A DNA stretch of 64,000 nucleotides from Ulota crispa (lineage: Eukaryota; Streptophyta; Bryopsida; Orthotrichales; Orthotrichaceae), in the NCBI GenBank assembly GCA_963920765.1, contig OY987252.1, positions 2,527,966-2,591,965 of the forward strand. Reading direction: 5' to 3'. The translations under genes and the position numbers were made by a program. Of this stretch, positions 47,710 through 60,176 are shown piece by piece. Numbering within the stretch: the first letter of the stretch is position 1; every line of letters begins with the position of its first letter. A model generated the notes under the pieces. It was not told the DNA's origin. It saw only the letters and a program-made list of their open reading frames with translations, and made no database searches.

Positions 47710-49394
47710 GTCGTCGTCGTCGTCGTCGTCGTCACATACCAGTGACTTGCCCTTCTCCATCTTACTCTCGCTGTGCGTCCTTGCCACAGGATGAGCTTCG
47801 AATTCATTTTCACTTCCACTGGGTCCCCACGCCGCATTCCTTCGGTGACGGGGAGACTTCTTTGCAAAATCTGCCTGACTGCCATAAGCAGAATATAATC
47901 GTTCTGGATCCTCTTCATCGTCGGACTCGTCCTCGTCATCACTGTCTCGCTTTCGCTTTTTTAATCGTCTCTTGGTCCCAGCCTTACTGGCGGCTTTCCT
48001 GATTGCTTCTTCCCGCTTCTTCAATTTCCGCTCTATATTCTCATGGTCCCTAGCATTCTCACGTGCCTTTTTCAGAGCCTCCTTCTCTTGTTGCCGAAAT
48101 ATTTTCTCCTTCTCTTTTTCCTTCCTCTTCAATTCCCTTTCGGCATCTACTCTGTCTCTCTGAGCCTTACGGTATACTTCATGGACCAGGCTAGCGGCGG
48201 CTGCGGCTGAAGCACCAGCACCTGCAGTGCCTCCTGGCGCATTATTTCCAACGCCCGTTGAATATGTACCTCCAGGGAAATGCGCATATCCATTTCCACC
48301 CACACTGCCTGGTGCCACCCCACCAGTTCGGACCCACGTTTGGAAATTAAATGTGGATTTTTTGGGAACAGGAGGAACTGGGCCAGCCGGAAATGAACTG
48401 TGGTTTTCAAAAGCTCCACGTGGCCATGAGAACGAAGTCGCTCCGTTAGAAGGGTGGACATTAATGTCATTCGCAAGGAAGGGTTTGTGGCATTTCTGGC
48501 AAAGTAGTTGATATCCCAAGTAAGTGCGCATGTACTGGTACTGCATTCGACAGAGGGGACAAGCCGTCCAGAACGTGTTGGGTGCATGCGGTGTATGGGA
48601 ACCTGTACCTGGGGGTGTCTGTGCAGCTGTTTGATATTGCGCTTGAAAGGCTGAAAACGTAGGTTTTGACGGCTCCGTCGACTGCGAGGCTACCTGAGAA
48701 ACCTTAGACTTTATACCCCGCTTCGAATCGTGCAGATACCTTTTAGCCCTATCGGACAGAACTCCAAAAGCCTCTCCAATCAGCTTAAACGCAGCCTCCG
48801 CTCCTATAGATTTGTTCTTGTCCGGATGCAGCAATAAGGCGAGCTTTCGATACTGCTTCTTGATTGTACTTTCTTCCGACAGTGGCTCCACCTAAGACAA
48901 GGTGCTCACGAAGTTTAGGGAACCCTGCCTCTATAGCCGGCTAACCAAAACTTGGTATGATGGATCTAAATGCACGGGACTGTCCAAGAATATCGTTGCA
49001 ACTATGTTATCTATATATAGTAGCCATGCTTAGTCAAGTAGTTCTCTGTTACAGCATCCATATGTACCACAACCTGCGAAAACCAGCAAAAATAAAGGGA
49101 ACCATCGCAAAACTCTTACAGAAGTAGTACAAAGCGAAAGCTCACATTTCCATGTATCTAAGATTTTAAAAATACCTGAAGAATGCCATACCAATCCGTC
49201 TCATTGATCCCGAGTTTCACCTGAGCTGCAATGTGGACATCCAAGACAGCCAACATTTGAATCGCACCATCCAGAAGAGGATACAGTTGCTGAGCTTTAA
49301 AAATGAACTTCTTCGCTCCTATAAAATCCTGCATTGCAAACTTCTGCTCCGCAATGTCCTTCGCCCGCGTTGCTTCATCTCTATTGCACTCCAT
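46540..49394 (-). CDS. J-domain (DnaJ-like) protein with DUF3444, two exons
   Basis: Exon 1 is 49394-49176 and exon 2 is 48891-46540, joined in phase 0. The 856-residue product is a plant type III J-protein, probably a nuclear Hsp70 co-chaperone. Residues 1-65 form the conserved N-terminal helices (MECNRDEATRAKDIAE). The J domain spans about 66-131, with HPD at 95-97. A CPLC...CQKC zinc-ribbon-like motif lies at 184-207. A Gly-rich linker is followed by a Lys/Glu coiled coil at 313-385 and a basic KRRLKKRKR patch, a likely nuclear signal. An Asp tract follows at about 460-490. DUF3444 begins near 632 (PDPDFHDFDADRTE, then QVWAVFDETDGMPRFYCQV) and runs to about 838. I chose ATG 49394 because the family begins MECN; the codon before it is TTG. 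Length and domain order are normal for the family. The Asp run is unusually long. Confidence 0.93.
47621..47734. repeat. Trinucleotide repeat encoding the Asp tract
   Basis: On the plus strand the tract reads as runs of GGCATC, then GGTCAT, then ATC and GTC triplets; on the coding strand these are GAY codons with interspersed His and Ala codons. The change from GAT-only to GAC-only blocks marks two separate expansions. It lies within exon 2 and also produces false poly-Ser and poly-His frames on the opposite strand. Confidence 0.95.
48892..49175 (-). other. Intron of the J-domain gene
   Basis: The 284-base intron has donor CAG-GTATTT and acceptor TTGTCTTAG-GTGGAG. Splicing here joins DWYGILQ directly to VEPLSEES, restoring the J domain that is otherwise split. 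The position within the J domain after the WYGIL motif is sensible for the family. The intron is AT-rich and has TATATATAG words near 49015. Confidence 0.9.
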
Positions 49395-50300
49395 CAAGCC
49401 TCAAGCCAGCGAGGCGACAAGTGCCACCTTGCCGCCCCTATTTAAACACACTCTCAATTTGTGCTCTCCCTTAAATATAAACCGTTAGACCTAACACTCA
49501 AACAAAACCATCCAATAGGCGATACACCAAGACTAAGCTCCCTAATTCTCAGAATTTTGCCGTCACATAGAATCACTACGAATCAAAAAAACAGACTGCT
49601 AGGTTGAATGCGGTGTTCATTTCTGCGAGAACGGCCAGTAACGACATTTCAAAGCCTACTAGTGCCGAAATATGGCCAACCCATATCCTGTTCTAAACGA
49701 GTGCTCCGGTTCAGCACCTCTAAAACTGCCCCTACCATGATCCTCGCCTACATGCACGTAATTCTTGACTTTAGCCATAGCCACGTATTCTAATGTCCCT
49801 GATGAATAATCTCACACGCCTCCAAAAACCGACGTTCTCAAACCCAACCTTCATAGAAAAACCACCCTCGATTGTTATCTTCTCTAGTCAAACTTCAAAC
49901 CCTAGGGAATTCCTCCAGCACTACACCGAAAACCACTAAACCCATATTAGGAATGCCGTTCATGTAATTTTAAGACCATTATAGCTCCACTATCACCGTC
50001 CTTTCAAGTTCGAGTCACCGCCAATCCTCAAGGTCACGGGAAAACCATCGCCTAACGTTCTACTGCACCATAACTCCCCAATGTTCCCTCGCTCTGTAAA
50101 CCGGAGCCTAATCTAGCACCCCCATGCACCAGAATTCAACCCGAGCACTCCTCGAATTGCCCGCAGAGTCTCCAGATGTAATGCGCGGCGTGGTCCCTCA
50201 TATGAATCCAAGAACTGATCGAACCTGCTCCTTCTCTGGACCTGCCGGAACTCCGAGCCTACCTGATACAAACCTAGCAATCTAACGGCGGGTCATACAT
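49395..50300 (-). promoter_or_regulatory. GC-rich upstream region of the J-domain gene
   Basis: A TATA-like TTTAAATA, read on the minus strand, lies at 49446-49439, 45 bases before the ATG, followed by GGGGCGG. This would give a very short leader. The unusual GC-rich collar continues to about 50300, where AT-rich repeat DNA starts abruptly. An alternative is therefore a distal promoter with a leader intron, using a donor such as TATCAG-GTAGGC near 50260. No protein frame in this region is credible. Confidence 0.45.
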
Positions 50301-52449
50301 TTTATGTGATGAAACTGCTATTTGAACTTTGAACCCCTCAAGCCCTAAAGCCCTCTCAAATATTAGTAAATTCATTTGGGAAACTAAAAGAGTATCATCA
50401 CTTTCAAATTATGTAGTGCGGTAATCTATCAGCAGTTTTACGTGGTCCAAGGTGAATAACCAACAAGAATGCAAGAATCAAGTTCACCTTGGCTCTAAGA
50501 AACCTCCAAGAAGTAATCCCTTTATACATATATACATTTATAAAAGTTCAACCGTAGTAATGTTCATTAATTTTCTAATGAATATATCAGTGGTTTGGAT
50601 GTAAAAAGTAATGGCTACATGTGTATATAGTTATTTTAGTCAGAAATGTTATATTGTGTCAATAATGTAGCATAACTGATGTATGTATATTTGTTTATTT
50701 TTATATCAAATTATTCCAACAATTGTTGTCATTAATACCACATTTTCTTTAAATATTTTTGAAACTACAACGAACTAAAAAGAACCTCAATGCTAAAAAG
50801 AACTCTACAAAGTAAATTTTAACATATAACAAAATACAATGTAAAGTTTGATAACTAGAAAATTCAAAATTTTGCATCAAGAACACAATCATTTCATATT
50901 TAAGGTAATTATATTGGACTTGGAAATGACAGCAATGTGCATATTTATTGTTAAAGTAGTAAAAAAACAACATTTTAATTTTTTTCTTGTTAGCTTTCAT
51001 GTACTAAGTATTTAATCCAAATGAGCAAAAAAATTTTAAAAAAAGGTAAAGGGCATTGTGATATAGATTTCAAATGACAAAATTATTGTTCTCTTTTACA
51101 CTTCTTTAACATTTGTATACATTTATTACTTGCAAATGCATTCCCAACGTGCTAGTTGCATAGCAATATGTTGAATACATGATAATGTCATGTAATTAGT
51201 GACTAGCTTGAATATGATTGTTCTTGTGTGTGTTTTTTTCATATATTGTTGGTAAAATGAAAAGGATAAAAAAAGAGACTATTTCTACATTTGATATAAT
51301 ATTCTATAAGGATTCAATTCAACCAAACACACTTGCCTTTGGCTTTGCTAATTATAAATGGTACATATTTTACCTTATGCCTTTATTGCTTTGCAAATTA
51401 TAAGAGGCACATAGTTCACTTTCTCTAGTGTATTCTTTTTTGTTTTAATCATTTCCATTGTAAATGGCTTTTAGGGATTAAACAAGTTTAAGCTATGGTT
51501 AGACCTTGATGTTTCTTATTTTGAGGTATTTTTGAGTTTTCACCTATGTAGAAGAGTAGGGATTGTTTAATTCCTTACACATAATCTTTAGTTATGTTGG
51601 ACAATGCTTAAAGGATGCAATATATGCAATTAACCAAACTCTTCTTACATATGGTCAAGTTCAAAAATTATCAAAATATTGGACTTCCTTGCTTTTTTGA
51701 AAATTTTAGTCTAGTTTTAATATTTTTATGACAATATCCAAAAGAGGTGAAATATTTGATGCATGTTGTTGTTGGTCTTCAACCAAAGCAAAAAAACACA
51801 AAACTTTATTGAACATATAGTGATAAAAAAAAAGTATATTGCAAGTTGAGAGTAATCCAGCATAAAATAAGTTCCCAAAATTTAGCCAAATCATTTTGTA
51901 TATCATTCAATATAAAAGCCTGATACCAAATGAAGCAAAAAACTACAATGTCAAATATTATGAAAGTCACTAAACTTTGGAATAAGCTTAGCTAATTCTA
52001 GAAGAATGAGGCTAATTCCAAGAAGGCTCAATCTATTGCAAACTTTGTACCAAGCTTAGCTAATATTGGAAAGAAGAAAGCTTGATTTGTTGCAAACTTT
52101 GTGCTAATGTTAGCTCCTTTTAATAGGTCAAAGTTGCTTTTTAATGGCTTCTTCTTCTATTGCATATTCATCATAAGGCCAAGGTAGAGAATCCTTGCAT
52201 TATTGGAAGCACCCAGCAAGAAACACATTTATTATTAGCACGCAATATTTCAAATATCAATAATACCATCAAAGCAATAAGAAAAATTCCATATTTACAC
52301 AAGCTCAAAAATGCTTTTATGAAATACATAGCTTTCAAGCAAAAAAAAAGTAATGTTTTAGAATCATCCAATTAGGTGACATTGGAGCAAGATTGTTAAA
52401 GTATGAGCATGGAGCAAGAAGCATTGAGCAATGAAAAACAAATGTCAAG
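50301..52449. other. AT-rich spacer
   Basis: Very AT-rich sequence upstream of the J-domain gene with only short frames. GCTTAGCTAATTCTAGAAGA-type words repeat loosely at 51985-52095. No element borders are clear. Confidence 0.4.
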
Positions 52450-52460
52450 TGGTGAGCAAC

Positions 52461-52574
52461 CCTTTTTTTTTGGCACCAGAGTGCTAGTTTCCACCTTTGG
52501 ACTTTTGTCCCTTTAGTTTTTCTCCAATGTGGAGGGGACAATTGGCACTCTAGTGCCAAAAAAAAAAGGGATGG
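52461..52574. mobile_element. Short inverted-repeat element with an 11-bp flanking duplication
   Basis: The left end reads CCTTTTTTTTTGGCACCAGA (then GTGC) and the right end reads GCACTCTAGTGCC then AAAAAAAAAAAGGGATGG. TGGTGAGCAAC occurs directly before (52450-52460) and after (52575-52585) the element. An 11-base duplication is in the range made by Mutator-like transposases (usually 8-11). The 114-bp body has no frame. Confidence 0.7.
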
Positions 52575-52585
52575 TGGTGAGCAAC

Positions 52586-55280
52586 AAGAGGCTAAAGATT
52601 AGCAATGTTGAATGAGACATATCATTTTCAATTTTCTCCAATTTAGCACCTATTAGAACCAAGAATATAATAATTTGAATTCAAGAAATCATAAAAAAGT
52701 AAGGATTTGGATGAACTCCATCTTCATCAATCATCAAAATGGATGAATGACAAATAAGCTTGATGAAAGTAGGTAGTCGAGTTGGATGAGAAACCAAAAA
52801 TGTATGATAACATCATCATATTCATGAAAATAGAACACAAAGGGAGCCGAAACGTGTAGTTTAGAGCAAGATGAAGAGCAAAAAGTTCAAGACAAATTTG
52901 AAGATCAATTTTTACATCATATAAGCCTAAAAAATAGAGTTCAACATCTAATTGCAAAAAAACAAACTTAACAAAGAAGATACATAATAGAAGCTTAAAG
53001 AACAACAATGAGGAGTTCATTAACAAATTTTATATATTGCATGAAATTATTTAATTAAAATAGAGGCTCTACCCAACTTCTTTAATACAAAAAGCCATTA
53101 AAAGCCCAATAGAAAGAAATGTGATATGAGAGGATCTTTATAAATATGCACATAATTTTAAAAAATAAAAATGATAGACTCTTAGGTAGATCACTTAGCG
53201 CATTTTAGAAACCATGTGCAGCACAATATAGCAAGGGATATATATTAATTCAAGAAAAAAATTATAACAAACTTACAAATAAAGAAGGAAACATTCAAAG
53301 TGGTGAATCCAATATAAATAGTAATTGTAAAATACAAATGTAGTGTATAAATTTTTTTTACAACTAATTTGGAGGCCAAAGATTTGAAAGTATCATATAT
53401 TCAGTATTGTATATAATATAGGTACTAAAAGCCAGCAAAGTATACAAGGGATTTAGAATCTATTAGATGAAAAGTGACAACCGTGAATGTGGATGAATGT
53501 TTGTTGACTTTCAAGCTTATATAAGGATTTGAAAGTTTAAGCCATTTACTGTTGCAGGGTTTGGCATGCGTTTAGCAAAATTTCTTCACAACATTTGTAT
53601 TCAAACATTACGTATAGCTAGTTGTTATTTTTGATTTGTAATTGAACATATTCACTTAAGGTTTGAGGTTGGCTGTGCGTGGTGTGTGCGACAACATTTG
53701 GCACAATTTTTGGAAGAAGTAATTGTTGCTTTAGCCACAAGAAAACCACACGCTAAATTAGCAAGAATGTTTGGCACAGTTGTTGCGTGAGAATCTAATG
53801 TGGTGAGTGCAATTTTTGCTGGCAATTTAGGCAAGATTATCTAGTGCTCAATGCTTGGTGATCCTTGAAGCTCTGGATCAAATTAAGGGTTTTGTTGTCA
53901 ATTTCAGCCGCGTCTTGAATGCACCCTATTTGAGGTTCACGGTTGAGGACAAATCTACTAATGAACTTTGTGGAGGTCTTTAGGTTGAAGATCAACTAAT
54001 CATTTGTATTTGGGAAGAGATCTTTTCGTAAGCTTGGATTGGCATCGTTTAAAATGTACAATTGTAGAGTGCTGCTAACCAGCTAGCATTTGAAAATTTT
54101 GTTTTGGTTCTATAAGGTTTGCAAAGAATTTCATGTGCTTGAATCTTGAGTGTGGCATAATTTGGTCCAACATATAGGCTGTGGCATTTTCATCATTGCG
54201 TAAATAATACTAAGAATATTATTTGAAAACCTTTTCTCTATTTAAACCAACCTCAATTCAAATGCTTTTTCAACTTTTTCAAAATTACGTTTGAGGTTAC
54301 AATTGACAAGCTAATGATGTGAAAATAGAATAGACAAGAATGCAATACAATAAATTAGAACCTATAGTCTTTGATTGTTTTTTGTGACTTTGGATACTAT
54401 TTGCAACTATATACTATGTTTTAATATGTAAGGTCTCAGAGAGAGGATTTCTTTTGGATAGGTACTATATTTTGTATTTTGGCTTGCACAACATTTGTGA
54501 AATTTTGGTTTGGGGCTGGAAGTTTTGTAGGTTTATTTACAGCTTTGTCATGGGCTGAGGATTGCTTTTAGGATTAGCAGCTCAAGGCGACTCAAGTGAA
54601 AATCTAGACAATAGAAATCTCTTTTTGCTAGTGCTTATTTGGCACTATATTACTAGATAGATTGCTCTTCATGCTCCTGCTTGCAGCAGGCTGCATTTGT
54701 TGTTGCATGTGGAGGTTGCAACTCTTTCGTTTTAGAAACATTTTCAATTCTCTTTCTTCACATACAATTGAAAGAAGTTGTTTCTCATACTTTGGTTTTG
54801 TGTGTAGTTAGTTATGACTTCTTGAAGTTGAGAAAGAACTCTTATTCCATTGTGTGTTTTGATTTAGGAGAGGTTTTCTATTTTGATCTTACAGATAAAA
54901 CTATGGTGCATTTTCACTAAGCATGTATTTGTGTCCTAAATCAATCAAGGTTGTTGAGTTAAAATATTAGGTTTCAAAAATTCAGCAAACTTTGACACCA
55001 CCTAATTGTCATAGTCTTTGTCATGACATAAAGTAGGGTGTAATGAAGAAAATTTACTTTCTTGTAATACTTAAGTAAACCCATCAAATCCTGCATACTT
55101 CTTCTAAATCCATAACAAAAACCATTTTGTTGTCACTTTGCTTGTTGATTCAATTTTTTTGCTTACAAAAAAATAGCGTGGCAAAAAATGGAATCTCTTA
55201 TGCCATATAAGTAATTACAAAGTGCCCTAATATACATTGTTTTGTCAAGTTACATAATTAGAGAGGCCTTTTTATTTTTT
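52586..55280. other. AT-rich spacer
   Basis: No gene or repeat with clear borders is seen. Short frames are present on both strands but none has coding character. Confidence 0.4.
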
Positions 55281-55440
55281 CCTCATAGGTAAATAGCCCC
55301 CTAAAAAATACCCCCTTGTTGCACAAAGGGTACCCAACATACAAAGAGTTATCCACCCTTTAGGGAATCACACCCCTTATGCTTGGAGATCACGTGTGAC
55401 AATAGGGTATTTAAAAGGGGGGTATTTATCTTCTTTGAGG
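55281..55440. mobile_element. MITE-like imperfect inverted repeat
   Basis: CCTCATAGGTAAATAGCCCC at the left is matched by the complement of GGGGGGTATTTATCTTCTTTGAGG at the right, with arms of about 35 bp and several mismatches. ATTTTTT occurs on both sides, but it is too simple to call a target duplication. Confidence 0.45.
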
Positions 55441-56559
55441 TAATTTTTTACTCCCTATCTTTAGATATGAAATTGCTTTTATGTATTTTAAGAAACCTTA
55501 TGTTTATTTCAAAATGGTTAGGGAGGCTAGTTTTTGGCACTTTGTTTTATTTAGAAATTACAGAGTACTTAAATGTAAGAATGCAACAAAGTTTATACCC
55601 TAAATCCTTATTCTCCAAGTGCAATGCTACAAAAAAGAAATGAACTATAACTCTAGTGTCCACCACTATTGACCTCTTGCAACATGCACTAGAATTTTGA
55701 ATACCAAAAGAACCCTAATTTGCTTGAAACAATCAAACAACACAAATTGTAAATTCTAAGCGTACTTTGCGAGAAATGCTATTTCATGAGCGTAACTTTG
55801 TGAGTCGTCAATCGTCAGCAGAATATTTTGGCAGACATTTCAAAAAACCTATTACCGTGAAAAAGTACCCCAAAACCGTGCCCATATTTTTTTGCAAATT
55901 AGTTCGGTTGAACTCCCATATCCAAATAAAAAAACAAGAGAACAATTTAACTTGACTTACTAAAATGAAGGAAATAAAATTACTTGAAGTACACAAAGAT
56001 CACAAAACATAACAAATTTTGGTATATGGATATCTGGAGTTTAGAAATGAACTGGGAAAATTAAAAAAAACTAAATTTACAATATGGATTAAAGAAACAA
56101 TGAAGTCATATACTTGAATATTGAAATCTATAAAATTGACAAGGCAAAATAGAGTGATAGGGTGATAATATGAAAATGCGCTATAAATAATACAATCCTT
56201 GGTAGGAATTGTAGCAAACAACAAAGAGGATAAAACTTAGCACAATAGGTAGGCACCAAGAAAGTAAGGAAAAACCGCCTATAATCATGGAAATCTAGAC
56301 GCCACACTTGGAGTGTTTGCGATACTCTTCAAATCCATAACGGACTCTCCTGAATAAACCGAAGTAGAAAGAAGAGTTGTTGAAATACTATTAGTAAAAT
56401 TCAAAAATGGCTATGACTCAGCTGCCATTGAGTCATTTGCACATAAATCTAAGTACTCTTGGAGAATCCATTGAAATACTCATTCATGGAGACAAGGGAA
56501 CCTTGATAAAAGAACTCATGAGAGTGGGAAGGAGCAATTCTACTAGCCAAAAAAGAGGG

Positions 56560-57190
56560 TCAAAAATGCAACTCCAACGTCAAATCTGATGCATCAAAAA
56601 TAGACGGACGGTGTTTCTCAATGTTGTGAAGCAGAGGGAACAAATCTTGGAGTAGATGTAGGTGCAAGGTTGAAGAATTATGAGCTGCCCCCGACACATG
56701 CACACTCCAATGAGATGGCTGGCTTGAAGAACTCAAGGCCTTTTGCTGTGCTTTGAAGGCCTTGGCTACACCTGCTGTCTCTTGCTTGGCAACATCAATT
56801 GCTTCTTTCTACTGCCGCGTAAATGCCTTCTTTAGTATTCTTTGCCCTTTCAGCCAAAACCTTCTTAGTAGCTTTTGGGTCAAGGTTAGAGAGGTCCTAA
56901 TCCAAATATTAGTCCCCTCTATACCATTGATTGAAATAATCCCACCACGTTGGTTGACTTCTTCAATTGATGCCATCTTCTTCTTCTTCTCCTCTGGTAC
57001 ATTAGTCGTTGGATAATCTAGGTACCACCAGTAGCGTTCAGATGGAAAGTGGACCAAGTACAAATTTGGAACTTGGTATACATGCAATCGTCAGACTAAG
57101 GGTCCACCCAAGCAGTAAAAAAGAATGGCAAGTTATTCTCCTTGATTGCATCCTTTGAGAGTAGCTCATATTTGAAATGTCTACATAGAA
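56560..57190 (-). pseudogene. Decayed unknown protein, transposon-like
   Basis: The minus strand is protein-like from about 57190 (HFKYELLSKDAIKENNLPFF). It passes a TAG at 57096 and a frameshift near 57060. It continues with WYLDYPTTNVPEEKKKK and IRTSLTLTQKLLRRFW, through a TAG at 56809 to KEAIDVAKQETAGVAKAF, and fades after a TGA near 56562. The second half is a Lys/Ala/Gln coiled coil. Style and damage resemble the relic at 15290-17144, though no sequence match between the two was found by eye. The family is not recognised. Confidence 0.45.
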
Positions 57191-57226
57191 GATCAACAAA
57201 ACAATAGAACTAGTAAAATTTGTCAT

Positions 57227-58334
57227 GAAACAGAAGTCAATGAATCATGATTAAGAAATATGACAAGGTGAAGAAGAATACCTAAACACAGCTTGCTTGA
57301 ATGAGATGTCAATACTGTTCAAGTTTCTAAAAAGGAGAAAACTTCACATAGAAAGAGAGTACACTAGAGGTATACCACTTTGGGTGTCACAACCAAAAAA
57401 TGGAGGTAAACATGATTTTGTACTTGAAATTGCTCAAAGTTTAAAGGTTTTTAATAGATTTTTGTTCAATTTTCCTATTAACTACATGAGTTAAGTACAT
57501 AGGATCATAATGAAAATTATTAAAAAAAGCATTGGAAGTTGTTAAATTTGTACTTTTGTAGACCACTATTAAAATGTCACAATACTAGAAAAGTACTAGA
57601 AAATTATGGAAAAGTACAAAAAATTCGGACTTAGAGGAATCACATTCTTCCACCTTTACTTCATTAGAGACATCCAAGGCTCTTCTATCTAAATTTGCAT
57701 TCAAATTTCTAAAAACATCACAAATATTTCAAATATCTACAAAAATAATGCTGATATTTTGCTGATTTTTTGGTAAGGGATGATTTTGTGAAATTTTTTG
57801 TTTTCCTTAATTGTGTTTAAGATTCCAAATGAATGCAAGTAGGTCTACAATGGCTCAAAAACAAATTTCCAAAAAAAATATTTTTCACAAAAGTTATTCA
57901 ATGTTTTAGTGCTTTTGATATGCTTTTGTACACAAAATATAGTAAAAATTGTGCCAAAAGTGGTACACCTCTAATGCACTTTCACCCCATAAGCCATAAT
58001 CCCTGTGAAGTGAGAAAGGAAGCCATTCTCCCATATCTTAATCTGCCAAGTTTAGATGTATTCAGCCACTATCAGAGGCTTCTCTAAGACATTGAAATCA
58101 ATGTCAAAGATGTCCTCCAAAACCATTGTTGTAAACAATTCCGTTGCAACATCTTGCAACTGCAAACATAAAAAAAGACCACCAAAGGTAAGAAATAACA
58201 CAATAGCCAAAGTGCCAATATGTACATCTAGCACACAGAAAGAAACCATAAAAGAATCAAAACATGAACTCATTAAAAAAGATTGTTCAAAACATGTAAA
58301 TGTGGCAATGGCCAACGGAGCTAGAAGCCTCATG
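57227..58334. other. Spacer with weak coding hints
   Basis: A strong donor-like CCAAAG-GTAAGAAA on the plus strand at 58187 ends a short frame containing CNCKHKKRPPK. The upstream part of that frame overlaps others and no partner exon is visible. Nothing firm can be annotated. Confidence 0.3.
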
Positions 58335-60030
58335 TCGGCACCGAGGATCAAAATTACAAATGAAATTAAAAGAAAAGATGAGTTGAAGAAGCAGAATAAT
58401 TTGGAATTCTAAACGAACACCTATGCAACCGATCCTCAAAAGGCAAAAAACCACGGCAGGGAAGCAGCTGCACCTAGCATTGGCAGCTTTCTTTGTAACC
58501 GGCCAAGTGGCCGAGGTTGCAACAGTTGTTGCGCAATCTTTGGCACCAAAGGAAAGAAAACCCTCCAAGAATTGGATGACTCCCGAGACAGAGTTTGACG
58601 TCCTAATCTACCTGCGACCACAGCAACAAGGACAAGAGAAGATGATCATTGGATATAGTCACAGTAGCTGCTTTGGATACTGACATGTAGAGCAAGGTGA
58701 AGCAGCTTTTGGTTGACATTTGACACCAAAAGCTATTGAACATGGCTAGAAATAAACAAGTGGGAGTTCAAAGATCTACTCCAAATTCAGGCCGAGCAGC
58801 TGCAAACCCGACCAACTACTGTAGATTTCGGGGCGTGCTCGAAGAAGCCATGTTTGGATCCAGCACTACAGCTCAAGCTACGACTAAAAAATTTTGGCCT
58901 TCGGCACTGAAGCTCACAAAAATCTAGTCCATGGCAACCAGCACAAGCATAGAATTGTAGCACTATATCTACTCGCAACTAGTCCGACATTGCACAAGTA
59001 CCGTAGATTTGTCTCCATGCAAGCGGTAGCTCTACGAGTCCAGCCAAGCGCCGCAACTTGAAACATTGATTACTTAACCTTCGGCGTCGAAGGCGAGAAG
59101 TATTAGTCCATAATTAATCACCTGACTACAAAATTCCACTACTAAAGAATCACCCAGCCACATGAAAAAGGATGAATTAGTTCCTCCTTAATTTCATTGT
59201 GCTCTTATATTTTTTAAAGCAAAGATGTGAAAATGGATTTATTCTATGTTCTAGTACTTTTGAGTGGGCCTTTGACACCAAAGCCTTGAAACTCATCTTG
59301 TTTCATTTCTTGCATTCTTGCTAATTGCTAAGATATGTACACCCAAATGTGACACTTACCTTAGAGGTGGTAATTTGGAGGTTCTTTTGAGAATGTAATA
59401 GCATGTACTTGTTAGGAAATGGATACAAATTCAAGCAAAATTGTTTTAATAATTTTTTGAGATTGTTTGAATAAATTATGAATTGTTGAAGGTAACTCCC
59501 TAGATTGACCTGTTGTGGACATTAGACCCTAAAAAAGCAACAACAAAAAGACCGTGTCATGACAACAAAAAGACAATGTCACACCCAATCATAAACCGCC
59601 ACCTACACAATTCTTGTTCCCTTATGTAAACTTAAGTGTCCAATTTGGGTGCATGTGTGTCTTGTTTGGGTGCAGGAGTGCCTGCTTTTGGGTTTAATTT
59701 TAGATGTCACAAAATGACTGGTGTCATTGATGGGTGTACATACCTTAGTCCTTTGGCACTGAAGGCCCAGTCGGATTGTCATTTTATCTTGACTTTTCTC
59801 AATATTGTGGATCTTTTGGCACCAAAGCTTTGTCTTGGTCAAGAAGTAAAGTTCATTTTGTCTATGAATTTGAGTTTTTTACTGCCCTACGGTAATTGCT
59901 TTGATCAAGGGTCTCAATGATCCTGATATAATCTTGTCAATGTGTTCCTGTTTTGTTCTTCTTACTCTAGCTTAGCTAGTTTGCCATATGTTTTTCATGA
60001 AATTTTCATGACCTTTGGTGCCCAATGTTG
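58335..60030. repeat. Degenerate array with a palindromic box at 180-bp spacing
   Basis: An imperfect palindrome of the form CTTYGGCRYCRAAGG recurs. Its core word starts at 58541, 58721, 58901 and 59081, exactly 180 bp apart, and again at about 59273, 59754, 59817 and 60016; a variant, TCGGCACCGA, lies at 58335. Between boxes, words such as TACYGTAGATTT (58822 and 59001) also recur at about 180 bp. The region from 58400 to 59100 is GC-richer than its flanks. Overall unit similarity is low, so this is either an old satellite-like array or repeated insertions of one element end. Confidence 0.5.
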
Positions 60031-60176
60031 AAAGTATGCGCATAGAATCATGAATGGCTATGATGGATTCAAGTCTTTATAGATTATTTAATCTATATAT
60101 TTGCAATATTTTGTTTCAATCTATCTTTTTATGCCAATGTTGTAAATATCAATGTTTAATGATCTTGTTTATATTG

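Noticed and set aside
47369..48002. Plus-strand poly-Ser and poly-His frames
   Set aside because: They are antisense readings of the Asp-coding triplet repeat in the J-domain gene, which has clear family domains on the minus strand.
58056..58187. A CXC (tesmin-like) DNA-binding exon from CNCKHKKRPPK
   Set aside because: The second and third Cys clusters of the CXC motif are missing and the surrounding frame has no support.
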